In this document: positions 38,856 to 52,222 of the stretch, in pieces
Layout of the letters: each line of letters starts with the position of its first letter
Numbering within the stretch: position 1 is the stretch's first letter
DNA from: Larimichthys crocea
Lineage: Eukaryota; Chordata; Actinopteri; Sciaenidae
Assembly (NCBI RefSeq): GCF_000972845.2
Contig: NC_040025.1
Span: 17,920,126-17,984,125, forward strand
Direction of reading: 5' to 3'
DNA: 64,000 bases
Program-made: the position numbers and the translations under genes
Notes under the pieces: generated by a model
Told to the model about the DNA's origin: nothing
What the model saw: only the letters and a program-made list of their open reading frames with translations
The model's database searches: none

Positions 38856-40995
38856 CCTGATATTCATATCCTTTCTGCACGCCCCTCTCAGTGAGCAGCC
38901 ATCCCTCCTCTCCTCCACAGCAGCAGTCCAGTCAGTATTAGTAAGATGTCTCATTAGCTCACCAGGCTATGCTAACAAGGCAAAGCTAACACAATGGATC
39001 ACAGGCAAACAGCCTTCCAAACAAAACACCAGGCCGTTTAAACACAAAGGAAGCCTGAGTCGAGGAGAGAAGGGGGAAAAAAAACAAAACATGCCTGCAT
39101 TCCTCAGTATTTTTGTGTTATGTGTGTCTGAGTCTAACTCTGAATCCTGACTCATGGGTATTACCTTGAGACCAGACAAGTCTCTGCTCTCAAGAGAACA
39201 TCCCAGGCTGTACGCGAACACACACGCACACACATGCACACACACAGGAAGCCAGGTATCAAAGCGAGATGGCTTTGAAGCGGCTAAATGAAAGGCTGAA
39301 GGCAGAAATGACAATGTTTTCTGGCAGGCTATAACTGTATGTCTGGCTGAGAGGGAGAGCTTGGGAAATAAAGTCAGTATTATGATCTGAACACCCAGAT
39401 ATGAGCTCTCCTAACCGCCTCCATCTGTCCTCGCACAGCCTGCGTTTGAAGTCTCACTTGGATCTGCATTCTAGTCTATACCCTGCTAGTGCTGCAAGGA
39501 TTTCTGACTCTGTTCTCGAGGGGGGGAAAAAAAAGAAAGTGTCTGTGTATTTGTGTGTAGCTTAAGTCACTGAACACAAGTTGTTGGGTCCCTGGTGCTA
39601 TGTGTCTGTGGTCTGCAGATAATGATGATCATTAGTGAATGTATTCTTTATATCCTCTATCCTTTATGCCTTTAAACAGCGCTGCTCTCTGTACCATCAC
39701 TTAACTCGTCTTAAATTTCTTGGCTAAAACCGCCGCGCAGCAGAAGTGTGTTGAAGGCAAAGACAAATATTTAAGTTGGCCACAGCCTGGCTATTTTATA
39801 GAACGAGCAGCCAAGACCTAGTGTTCTCGATTCTCCACTGCCACTCTGTCTAGAAAGAGGGCAATGTGGTCAACATCATGCATTTTTCTTCTTGTTCCTG
39901 CCATTAGTTTACATTCTCCCACTGGGATATTTGAAATAAAGGAGAGGAAGCAAAGATTGGTGCAGTTGGTCACGTTTTTTTATCAGTGTTGGACGAGCCG
40001 AGACTTCAGATGTGGCAGTCATGTGTAGTGCTTGTGACTATCCAGTGGGTGAAGTGAAGTGTGCCTGTGGTTGGCAGTATGATCCAACGATAGTGGCTCT
40101 CACCCCTCAAGTCTTAATTATCATCATGTGTGATCTCTGCGTGACTTCTCCTCTTTTTCTTTGTTCTCTCCATCTTTGCTTCTTCCACTCTTGTTTCATC
40201 TGGATGATGGTAGGACCTATTAATGTCCTCACGTGTTGTCGTCAGGTTGTTCAACGACACGACTAGTGAGCCTGCCGTGAAGTGATTTACGCGTTTGCCT
40301 GATACCTTGAAAAGGGGGTTTTTAAATTTAAGGCAGGCATGGACGCTCGTGTTCAAAGGGACACATGCACACGCGCACACACACACACAAAGAGCAACAA
40401 GAGCAAATCTGCCCACTTTGAATCGGCTAAAGCTCATCCAATCCAATATGGAGCCGGGCTGACAGATGGGCCCAGTGTGTTCAAAGCAGAGGGCGCCGAT
40501 TTAATATCCAAACAGGTCAAGCCAAAGAGATGCAGAGAGAGAGAGACACCCCTGTGTAGGCACTGTAGGCACGGCGCAAAAGGTCCTGCCAGCAACGCCA
40601 CCACAGCTGGGACTCACCTCACCTCCTCCCCTCTCTCCCTTCTGCCTCCCACACTCTCTCTCTTCATTTGTTCTTGTTGCCAGGCGGAGGGGCAGGCTGT
40701 GCACAGCTCCTCCTCGCAAACGTTGTAATCAGCATTTGTTTAGTGTTATTATCTGTGCCTAAGAGAAGGAGACTTGAGGGGCAGGTTATCCTTCCTTTCC
40801 TCCCAAGTAGCCAAGTGCTCACTGTGAAGCCCATAAGGAGAGAGGAGGATTGCAGAGTGGGATCCTGCTGCTGTTGGCTCTGACAGGCTGATTTAGAGGT
40901 GCTTTTTCTTACCTCTGACACAGAGTCCCAGCCTGCCCCGCTCTACTGCAGGGTTGGGAGAAGAATAGTGGTGCTTATCCTGAAAGCCTGTTATT

Positions 40996-41029
40996 TGTGT
41001 GTGTGTGTATATATATATGTGTGTGTGTG
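40996..41029. repeat. Compound (GT)n-(TA)n-(TG)n microsatellite
   Basis: GT run, five TA units, then TG run, all alternating purine-pyrimidine. Confidence 0.9.
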
Positions 41030-41382
41030 AGTGAGAAAGAGAGTGCATTCACTCGTATGTGTGTGTTTGCTCACACAGCATGCTGGCATTTCTTTTTAAC
41101 AACCTCCTTTGTCAGTCACTGAGATGTCGTAGATTGCGTGAGCACAGCAGATCTCTTGTACCTCGCCAGTGTACGTTCACGCACACATACAGTTTTTGAG
41201 AGTGTGTGTGTGTGTATGTGTGCGCTGTCGTCCAGATGGAAGTGCTTATTGAGTGCTGGTGTGCTGGCAGATATCTCTGTCTCTGAGAGAGCAGGAGAAA
41301 ATGAGGGTAGAGAAAGAAGGAAAATGAGGAAGAGAGAAAGCCGAGTGGAAAACCCTTCCAATCAGATCCATCATCTTTGTGT

Positions 41383-41402
41383 ATGTGTGTGTGTGTGTGT
41401 TT
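41383..41402. repeat. (GT)n microsatellite
   Basis: GT run of about 20 bases. Confidence 0.9.
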
Positions 41403-42124
41403 ATGCAAGTGTATGTGTGATCTTCCCAGCCAGCTCTTCCTGCCTCCCCTCTCTAATCTTATCATGTTGGAGCAGCAGATTAGTCCTTCCAGATCCCATC
41501 TCTGCCTCCAAATACCACAATCAGCCTTTTGTTCTTTGCTTCTTTTTTTTTTCTTTTCTTTTTGCTTACTCTCTCCTTGCAGCAGGAGAGGTGAACTCCC
41601 ACAATCCTTCTTCATGCCATTTTGAGCCTCTGCCTGTCAGTGTCACACCACCGCTACCAGCCCTGATCCACCGTACCCGAGCCTCCCCTGCCCCTAGGGC
41701 GTCAGCTAACTAAGCTGTTAGCTCAGCAGCCTGCTAGCCGAGCTGAACTGCTTGACATTCCTCGCTAACACTGAGCCGCCGCTGCTGCTCTTGTCTGTTT
41801 GACCTCCCCCCCCCCCTCTCCAACTCTCAGCTGTCTCCTTTATCTGTGTGTTTGGGGATCTGTCTTTCCTTCCTTACTTTTGGCCGCCACCTCCTGAAGG
41901 AAGTCATAGATCCTGGCTGCTGATGTCACCGGTCGGGACAAGGGAAAGAGAAGGGGGAGAGGGGGTGGGGTCACTTAACAGGGTTAGCAGAGGAAGAAGA
42001 GAGTGTTTGAAAAGCAGAGAAAATAAACAGAGGTTTCCTGTTAACGAGGTGCACTGGGGGCCTGTCGTGTGGGAGCGGGAGGGTCTGGTTTTGTTTAAAG
42101 CAAAGCTCTAGTGTTACAGTGTCG

Positions 42125-42151
42125 GGAGGAGGAGGAGGAGGAGGAGGAGGA
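42125..42151. repeat. (GGA)n trinucleotide repeat
   Basis: About nine GGA units on the sense strand of the intron. Confidence 0.9.
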
Positions 42152-44080
42152 ATAGGGCATTAGGTTTGAGGGTTACAGGTTGTAACAACGTTCCCTTGCT
42201 TTTGTCACAGCTCGGCCTTGCTGCATGGCATTGACCGTATTGCAAAGGCCACTGTGCGAGCAGATGTGGGAGAAGGTCACTGCTCCAAACGTTGAAAAGG
42301 TATTAGAGTTGTCATTGCTTTTTTTCGCGGTGAAAGGCACTGTACTCATTCCACACTCTTTTAGTTGTAAACACAGAATTAATTCCACATTGAGTCTATC
42401 TTTTTAAGTGTACGTCTAACAGGGCTGGTTTCTTTTCAAATTTAAAGCCTCGTCCTTGTTAAAAAGGAACTCTGCCCTCTCTGTTTCTCTCTCACCCCGC
42501 AGTCTTTGTAGTGGTGTAGTCATACACAGGGGCCCCAGCTCCAGAGTTGACTGCGCACACATGCAGCCACACAAAGAAAACTGCACAGCCATTATGGATC
42601 CAAGGGGCCAGCCACCTTTAGCTAGTCAGAGGGAGAATTAACAGACTCACACAATGCCCTGCTTGTCTCGGGCTGTTTTTAGAACAGTGATGAATGCATT
42701 GATTTTTTTTTTTATATTAACAGGGACGCGTTTTAACAAGAAATGTACCTTAAAATCTTGTAATACTGTATTTCCAGATGTATAACCTTTTTTTTAAAGA
42801 AGTGGCCCTCCTTTAATCCAACCCCTGTCTGATGAGTGTGCCTAAGAATGCCACAGGCCAGTCTGAGCCATCACAGGAAGGGGGGAAGGTACCATTGTGC
42901 TCAGCCCCAAAGCATGACTCTCAGATTTATATCTCCTCACTGAATAAAGGGGTAGCCTTGTACCCTGGGGGCTTCAGTAAAGCAGCAGGAGGAGGATAGT
43001 TGTAATTTTAAGTCTGAGGAAATGAGAAGGTCTTGCTCCTCCTACCTTAATCCAACCCCTTTTTTCTCTCCTCAGTCACCCCCACCCCCCCGGCCCTCCT
43101 CGCACTATCTTCTTCGCTATGCCTCTTTGCACTCTCTCTTCTCCTCTTGTTTCATTTCTTTCTCTCAGTAGTGGGTTAGTAAGTCTTTTGGCCTCTCCGC
43201 AGTGAGCGGCATTCCCAGGGTTTAGGGCCCAGGAGGAGGGAGGGCAGGGCCATGTTTAGCCTCTGGCAGGACAGACAAAGATGGCTGACGTTGTGCGGGG
43301 CTCAGTCCTCTACAGACAGCGTGGAATGTCTCTAATCAATTCAGCATTGTGGGTTCCCTCTTATATGTTCTCTCTCTGTTATTTTCTATGGCAGGCTTAG
43401 CACAAACCCAGACAATACAACTAGCAGTTCGTGTGGCGAGTCTGAGCTGTCTATCATCCCCCTTCATTTTCTCCTTGCGTTATCTTCTCATTTTTCCACC
43501 CCGCATGTTTATAGAATTGTGATAATTGAAAGCTATGCTTCACTCCCACTACGTGCTCCATATGTTGCACTCTCGCTCTTTCTCTCCATCTTCTCCCTCT
43601 TTTGCCTGAGAGGGCTTAACGCCGCTGTGAGCTTCTAAACAGCAATCTGCTCGGGAGAGCGGCAGCTTACTCTGTAGTGACGAGGATACTGATGATAGCT
43701 GAAGTAACATTCGCACTCTGCTTTGTTTCGTTTGGGGTTTTGTTTAAAATAATGCAGGCTCGTGAATGAGGTGGAAAACTACAAATTTGTGTGCGTCTCT
43801 CTGTGCCGGTGCTTGTGCTTTTCTGTTTTCACATCAGCCTCTACGTTCCAGCTCTGTGAGATCCCTTTGATTTTGTGGTTTTACAGGCAGAAAATGAAAT
43901 GTTCAGGTAGTACACTGGCAGCATTTACAGTCTCCTTAACGTATTAATTATGTATAAGCACCGGATAACTACTCATTCTGCTGTGGCAGGCAGCCTGTTA
44001 GTCTAGAAGGCAACAGTGTCTGTACACTGGATAGACAAGAGGTTGAGATGTGGTGGGCTAACTGCTGGGAGGGAGGGACA

Positions 44081-44088
44081 TGACGTCA
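44081..44088. promoter_or_regulatory. Palindromic CRE motif
   Basis: A perfect TGACGTCA followed by TTGCAC, the consensus binding word for CREB/ATF factors, inside the large intron. It is a single site with no promoter context, so function is uncertain. Confidence 0.3.
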
Positions 44089-45309
44089 TTGCACACATTT
44101 CTTCACACACAGTATGGCTACGTGCTCAGGGGGTCTGTGTCTCAGTCCATGAGTACGAGTCTCTGTCGAATAACAAGCAAAAAAAAAAAGGTGTGGTTGT
44201 GCGTGCATACTCGCACAAACCGTCCAAAGCAGTAAATGCAGCTGACTGACTGCATGCCAGCTGCTGTTTAACACGTCCAGGCTTACTTACTCACTCATTC
44301 CTCCTCCCTCCTCAAGGTTGGAGAAAGAGGAAGAACAAGGGGAAGGGAAATGGAGAGAGGTGGCGGAGTGGAGGGGTTGGAATGAGAAAGATGGAGGAGG
44401 GAGGGAGGAATAGAGAGAATGGGAAAACCAGAGGTGGGCTTGAGGGTTTAGGGAGGTGATGATTTGCTTGGCTGCGTGTGCTCAGCCTCCTCCCCAGTGA
44501 CATAACAGAACAATGTACTCTAAAGGCTTTAAATATCTTTACTCTGACCTCATGTTTTTCTACATACACACACACTCCGATACAATTAACAGCCTGAAAA
44601 GAGTCTGTCTTCGATTACTGTAGACTTTTTCCCCTTCTTCCATTTTTTTCCCTTTGCTTCACGGGCGGTGCCAGTGGTGGTGCAGGTGTCTCAGCCGGTT
44701 AGTGCAGTGCAACCAAGTCCCTAATAAAGATGGCTGGGGCCAATAGGATTGTGTCGCAGTCCAGCACCCAGCCCGCCACTCTCTAATGTTCTTTCAAACC
44801 ACTGTGACGGTCAGTTGGGCTTACGTGAAGGCACAATAAATATTTTATAACATGAAATGAAAACAGTATTTTGCCCTTTTCATCTCTCACCTCAGCGCTG
44901 GCCTCAGTTTCTACCATTTTCTTCCACCCTCCCTCCTGTTTTCTATCCCTTGCTTGCTTTTTTTTTCCTTCTCTTCATTGACTGACCCTGGAAAAGCGCT
45001 CTCCTCGCCTCAGTGCTGCCATTTGCTGGTCATCTAAGAGATTACAAGCCTTTACTGACATGCACTTAATCAAAAGGCCAGTGGGTGGCAGCACTTAAAG
45101 AGTTTAAAGTACATTGCATGGTGAAAGGATACAGTACCTGTGCATGAGTAAACTTTATGTTCAATTCATTTGAGTTGTTAAGTGAAGAGAAACCAGAAGG
45201 CGGAGGATTGAATGTGTAGGAGGCAGAGATTGAACACTCATCCACCCCCTCCTCATGGCTCTCTCCACTCTCTGCCTCCATCGACGGCCATCCTACTGTT
45301 TACTTTATT

Positions 45310-45460
45310 AAGGCTCTAAATGCTCTGCAATCCCTTTTTAATTGACTTGGTCTCTCTGCGTGCTTTTTGGCATCAGGCTGCGTGAGTCATAAACAGTGCG
45401 TCTGCACAGCATCACTGTTTGCCAAGAGGCCAGTTTGTGACGTCGTAATCAAACAACATG
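45310..45460. promoter_or_regulatory. Candidate regulatory block just upstream of coding exon 3
   Basis: Unique sequence carrying GTGAGTCATAA (AP-1 core TGAGTCA), TTTGCCAAGAGGCCA (an NF1-like palindromic arrangement) and GTGACGTCGTAATC (CRE-like) within about 80 bases, ending some 90 bases before the splice acceptor at 45546. The dense known motifs are suggestive only. Confidence 0.25.
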
Positions 45461-45477
45461 ATGTCTGTTTAACTTAG

Positions 45478-48978
<3,501 letters not shown>

Positions 48979-49086
48979 TGAGGAGCTTTCTGTCCAGTCA
49001 ATTCTACTCATACAGTACCCGTATTAATCATCCCACAGGCTAGACATGCTGTGTTGACTCCCCACAAAACTGATTTCACGTTCAAA

Positions 49087-49355
49087 TAGGGCTGCAATTC
49101 ATGATTATTTTCCAAATTAATCAATGTCTAGAAAATGTCCATTACACAAAGCCCAAGGTGATGTCCTCCCCCAGATCAGCAGTCCAAAACATCACAAAGC
49201 AGCAAGTCCTCACAATTGAGAGACTAAAACTAGACAATGTTTGGACTTATTACATTCAGTAATAATAGTGACTCAAGGGATTAATCAATAATCAAAAATT
49301 GAATCATTAAAGACAGACCGTTAATCTGTTAATCAACTAATTGTTAAGCTATAAC
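49087..49355. mobile_element. Degraded non-autonomous DNA transposon (teleost MITE-like, 'TAGGGCTGCAA' type)
   Basis: Starts TAGGGCTGCAATTCATGATT and ends with the diverged inverted counterpart TTAATCAACTAATTGTTAAG plus CTATAACT. Internal words AAAATGTCCATTACACAAAG, CCCAAGGTGATGTCCTC and GCAGCAAGTCCTCACA match a very abundant fish element I know by sequence. The six bases TTCAAA flank both sides (49081-49086, 49356-49361), consistent with a partial target-site duplication. It has no coding capacity. Confidence 0.8.
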
Positions 49356-50097
49356 TTCAAAGTTCACAAAGGTCAAATTTAATTGAAATAAAGTTATAGC
49401 CATTAGTTATAGTTGAGCACAGATGTGATTAAAATTATATGAGACGAAATGGATTATATTGAGTAATATCCCATAATTATCATATAATACATTCCTAGTA
49501 ATATTAAATATTGTTTCATGGTATGACAATTATAATACGTGATGTTTTTTTTGTTTTTTTTAGCAGTAGCATAAATTAACGTTTGTGTTTTAGGACATGA
49601 ACTAATGTTTCTGAGTTTTATTCACATGAGCTTTCGGCTTTTCTGGCTTTGTTATGTCTAACGATGTTTTCTGCTCATTACTGCTGTCAATGTTATCAGT
49701 GCAAAAAGAATGGTCCTAATGTGGTGTAATTATGGAGAATGAGCTCGAGGGAAACCCCCGTGGCTTTCTAATTGTTTGGGCGCTTGTTAATATTTGTCAA
49801 ATTACATGTCAAGTTTGAATTATTAATGTTTTTTATGAAAATTAAACTTAGAATCGGAAATCTTCATGGATCTCCTTGATGGTGTTTTGAGTCACTTGTC
49901 GGATCAGGATGAAAGACACAGACAACACTTTAACATGTATAAGGACTGAATACATATAAGGACTGAATTCCATTTAGCTGCTTCAGATAATAACAATGTG
50001 TCTTCACGGTTGTGATTCTGGTGTTAGTGAACTCAAAAATGGACTTTTGATTTAAGATGAGTCATTTCGCTCAGCTAACTATGTTGTAAAACTATAT

Positions 50098-50156
50098 TAC
50101 ATTTATTTACTTGACACTTTGATGCAAAGCGAGTTACAAAAATTGTATTCAACCAT
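50098..50156. mobile_element. Fragment of a common teleost interspersed repeat
   Basis: TTACATTTATTTACTTGACA then CTTTGATGCAAAGCGAGTTACAAAA and ATTCAACC parallels the widespread fish motif of the type 'GACGCTTTTATCCAAAGCGACTTACA'. Only about 60 bases are recognisable. I do not assign a family. Confidence 0.55.
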
Positions 50157-50706
50157 TTAAATGTGGAGATGACAAGATCTGTAGGAATCATGCACGTACA
50201 TCACCTTAAACAAATATGCTGCTTTGAGTGCTACATTTAGAAACAATAAGAGAAGGTGTTTTTATGGGTCAAGATCATTGACAGTTTAAAGAATGGACGA
50301 CATATCTGTGACGACTCCCATAGATTCTCAGAACGTGTTGGCTCTGGCTGCCGCCATGTTGGTAGTTCTGCCTCCTCTGCCTCAAGGCTAAAGCTCCAAC
50401 AAGCCACCTGTAATGGCACCCACCTGTCAAAGCAGCAATGCTATTAATTATGGAGATTGACTCATTCTATAGCCAGCCTGAACTGGCCGTTTTAGGAACT
50501 GCACTTTTGTCACTTTTGCATTGACTTGACAGACACACAGATTCCCGTGTGGTCAAGATGCAGTTTGAACAGATGAGTTTTCATTTTGATTTAAATAGCC
50601 TTATAAATGTAAAAAAGTGTCATGAACTCACGTTGGACAGATATAGACATTTCAACTTCTCACTTATCTTATTATTTTCCTTTTTAAATCATTTATATTT
50701 TACACT

Positions 50707-50990
50707 TTTACTGGTCACTTCATTAGCTACACCTGTATAATTTAATGTGATCCAATACAGCAGCTCTGCTCAAATTCTACTTTCACAAAGTTCAGTTTTT
50801 GTTGTCAGAAAAGGTAATAATTCTGCTTTATATTTAATATTGAGGTTGTAGTGGGTGGCAGAGGTTTTGCACTAGTGTGCATTATATTTCTAATATTATG
50901 GCCTGCAAACTACAACATCAATAATAACCATGTTATTTTAATACCTCTCAGACAGTGTCAACAAAAACTGAACATTATTGTCTAAAGGCA
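50707..50990. mobile_element. Possible repeat-derived block
   Basis: Begins CACTTTTACTGGTCACTTCA at about 50701 with TTAGCTACACCTGTATAAT next, resembling the ends of fish DNA transposons (TTAGGTACACCTGT-like). No matching right end could be located, so boundaries and family are uncertain. Confidence 0.3.
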
Positions 50991-51239
50991 GTATTCATAG
51001 CAGATTTAATTTTTTTATTTAAATGGCTCCTTCAGCAACAGACTGCTACACCCAGCATGTAAGAAGGAGCGCTACCACAGGTCATCCATTCAAACAGCTG
51101 TCGGACTCAGCATGACTTCATCTAGCACTGTTAAATTAAATTACTCAATTACTTTTTCCTGTGTTACGTACTTGACTTTACTGTTATATATAGATAGATA
51201 GAAACAAATGATACAACATTCATATCTGGTGTATATAGT

Positions 51240-51368
51240 GTATATAACTGTATTTAATTTGCAATTCCAAGTATAATATCTCTATATTTATTTCATCTTG
51301 TGTATGTGAGCTGCTGTAACAAGAATTTCCTCAGTGTAGGGTCATTAAAGTCTATCCTATCTAATCCT
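51240..51368 (+). mobile_element. LINE-type 3' tail remnant
   Basis: GTATGTGAGCTGCTGTAACA, AGAATTTCCTCAGTGTAGGG and TCATTAAAGTCTATCCTATC are a diverged copy of a very common teleost retroposon 3' end (…AATTTCCCC…GGATCAATAAAGT…TATC repeats). No open reading frame is attached, so this is a 5'-truncated insertion. A short GATA-type run lies upstream at 51188-51200. Confidence 0.65.
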
Positions 51369-51839
51369 TACTGTTATAATGGATCGTACAAGTGTAGCTG
51401 GTGGTGAGTGAATTTTGTTGTCCCACCACTTGGACTTAAAATATTCCCAGAAAGGAACAATGTCCACAAAATTCACTGAAGGACATGTGGGACGTGTCCG
51501 GTTGTTGCACATGATGAGCTGTTGAATTCATTTAGTCGCTGGAGCTAAATTGGTGACCTCCCATTGTTGTTATCCACTTTGCAGTATCTCACGTGTTGCA
51601 GTGACAGCTGTCATTGTTATTGGCACCTCTGTGGTTGCCAGTTGAGAACCCCCTCCTTCAGGGGGCCCTGCTCCCCCTCTCCCTCCCCTCCCCTCCTTCC
51701 CCCTGTGCTCCGCTCGTTTGGTATTCAGACCGGGGTGTCTGCAGCCTTGCAATTTCACTCTTGTTTATTATGGCGCAGACATACGAGGAGAGATGAATTC
51801 CGTATCCTGCATGCGTGTCTGTCTGTCTGCCTGCCTCCC

Positions 51840-51864
51840 CTGTGTGTGTGTGTGTGTGTGTGTG
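51840..51864. repeat. (GT)n microsatellite
   Basis: GT run of about 24 bases directly at the left edge of the CpG-rich island. Confidence 0.9.
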
Positions 51865-51956
51865 AGGTCGCAGCACATGCTCAGTAGCGTCTGTAGAGAA
51901 GCGAGCCGAGCTTGCGACGCTGTACGTGCAGGCTGAGGTCACAGCACAAGCTCAGT
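51864..51956. repeat. Pair of 22-base direct repeats
   Basis: 51864-51885 and 51935-51956 share 20 of 22 bases (both begin GAGGTC and end GCTCAGT; differences at repeat positions 7 and 15). Start-to-start distance is 71 bases. They lie 136-228 bases upstream of the putative alternative start codon and contain a nuclear-receptor half-site-like AGGTCR. They may be duplicated factor-binding sites. Confidence 0.6.
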
Positions 51957-52091
51957 GAATACCTCTCTCCGGGAGCGAATGCGTGGTTCTCCATTTTGAG
52001 CACCTAGAAATAGGTGTGAGAGGGGGAGTTAATATCAGCGAGCATTTACACATACAGTGTCACCACCCAACCTTAGGGCTCGATGTCAGAA

Positions 52092-52117
52092 ATGGACGAT
52101 TTGTTCAGTCCCCGGAG
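52092..52117 (+). CDS. rere: Putative alternative first coding exon (BAH-less RERE isoform)
   Basis: ATG at 52092 (context GAAATGG, purine at -3 and G at +4) reads MDDLFSPR plus AG, then AG|GTAGGT, a good donor. The phase is 2, exactly that of the exon at 54828 that begins ELM2, so splicing gives MDDLFSPR-RRLNSTQGEI in frame. Without splicing, a TAG in the donor ends translation. An in-frame TAG at 52074 lies upstream, with one other in-frame ATG (52083, weak context) between. The product would keep ELM2 and SANT but lack the leader and BAH. RERE is known to have long and short forms (Atr2L, Atr2S); whether this start equals a known vertebrate isoform I cannot verify here. Confidence 0.6.
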
Positions 52118-52201
52118 GTAGGTCTGCGCTCGTATTCTCGTGCTTTCTCCTTACGACTGGCTGCGCGAGTGTCTCGACTCGAGTCTTTATTCGTGTTGAC
52201 C

Positions 52202-52222
52202 AAAAAAAAAGAAAAAAAAAAA
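52202..52222. repeat. Poly-A tract
   Basis: About 20 A with one G, downstream of the putative alternative first exon. Confidence 0.85.

Noticed and set aside
41138..41713. 191-codon plus-strand open frame, including a proline-rich end considered as the missing BAH cassette
   Set aside because: It begins in GT repeats, has no recognisable domain, and the proline-rich part (41580-41713) lacks a donor in phase 0 and does not resemble the mammalian segment.
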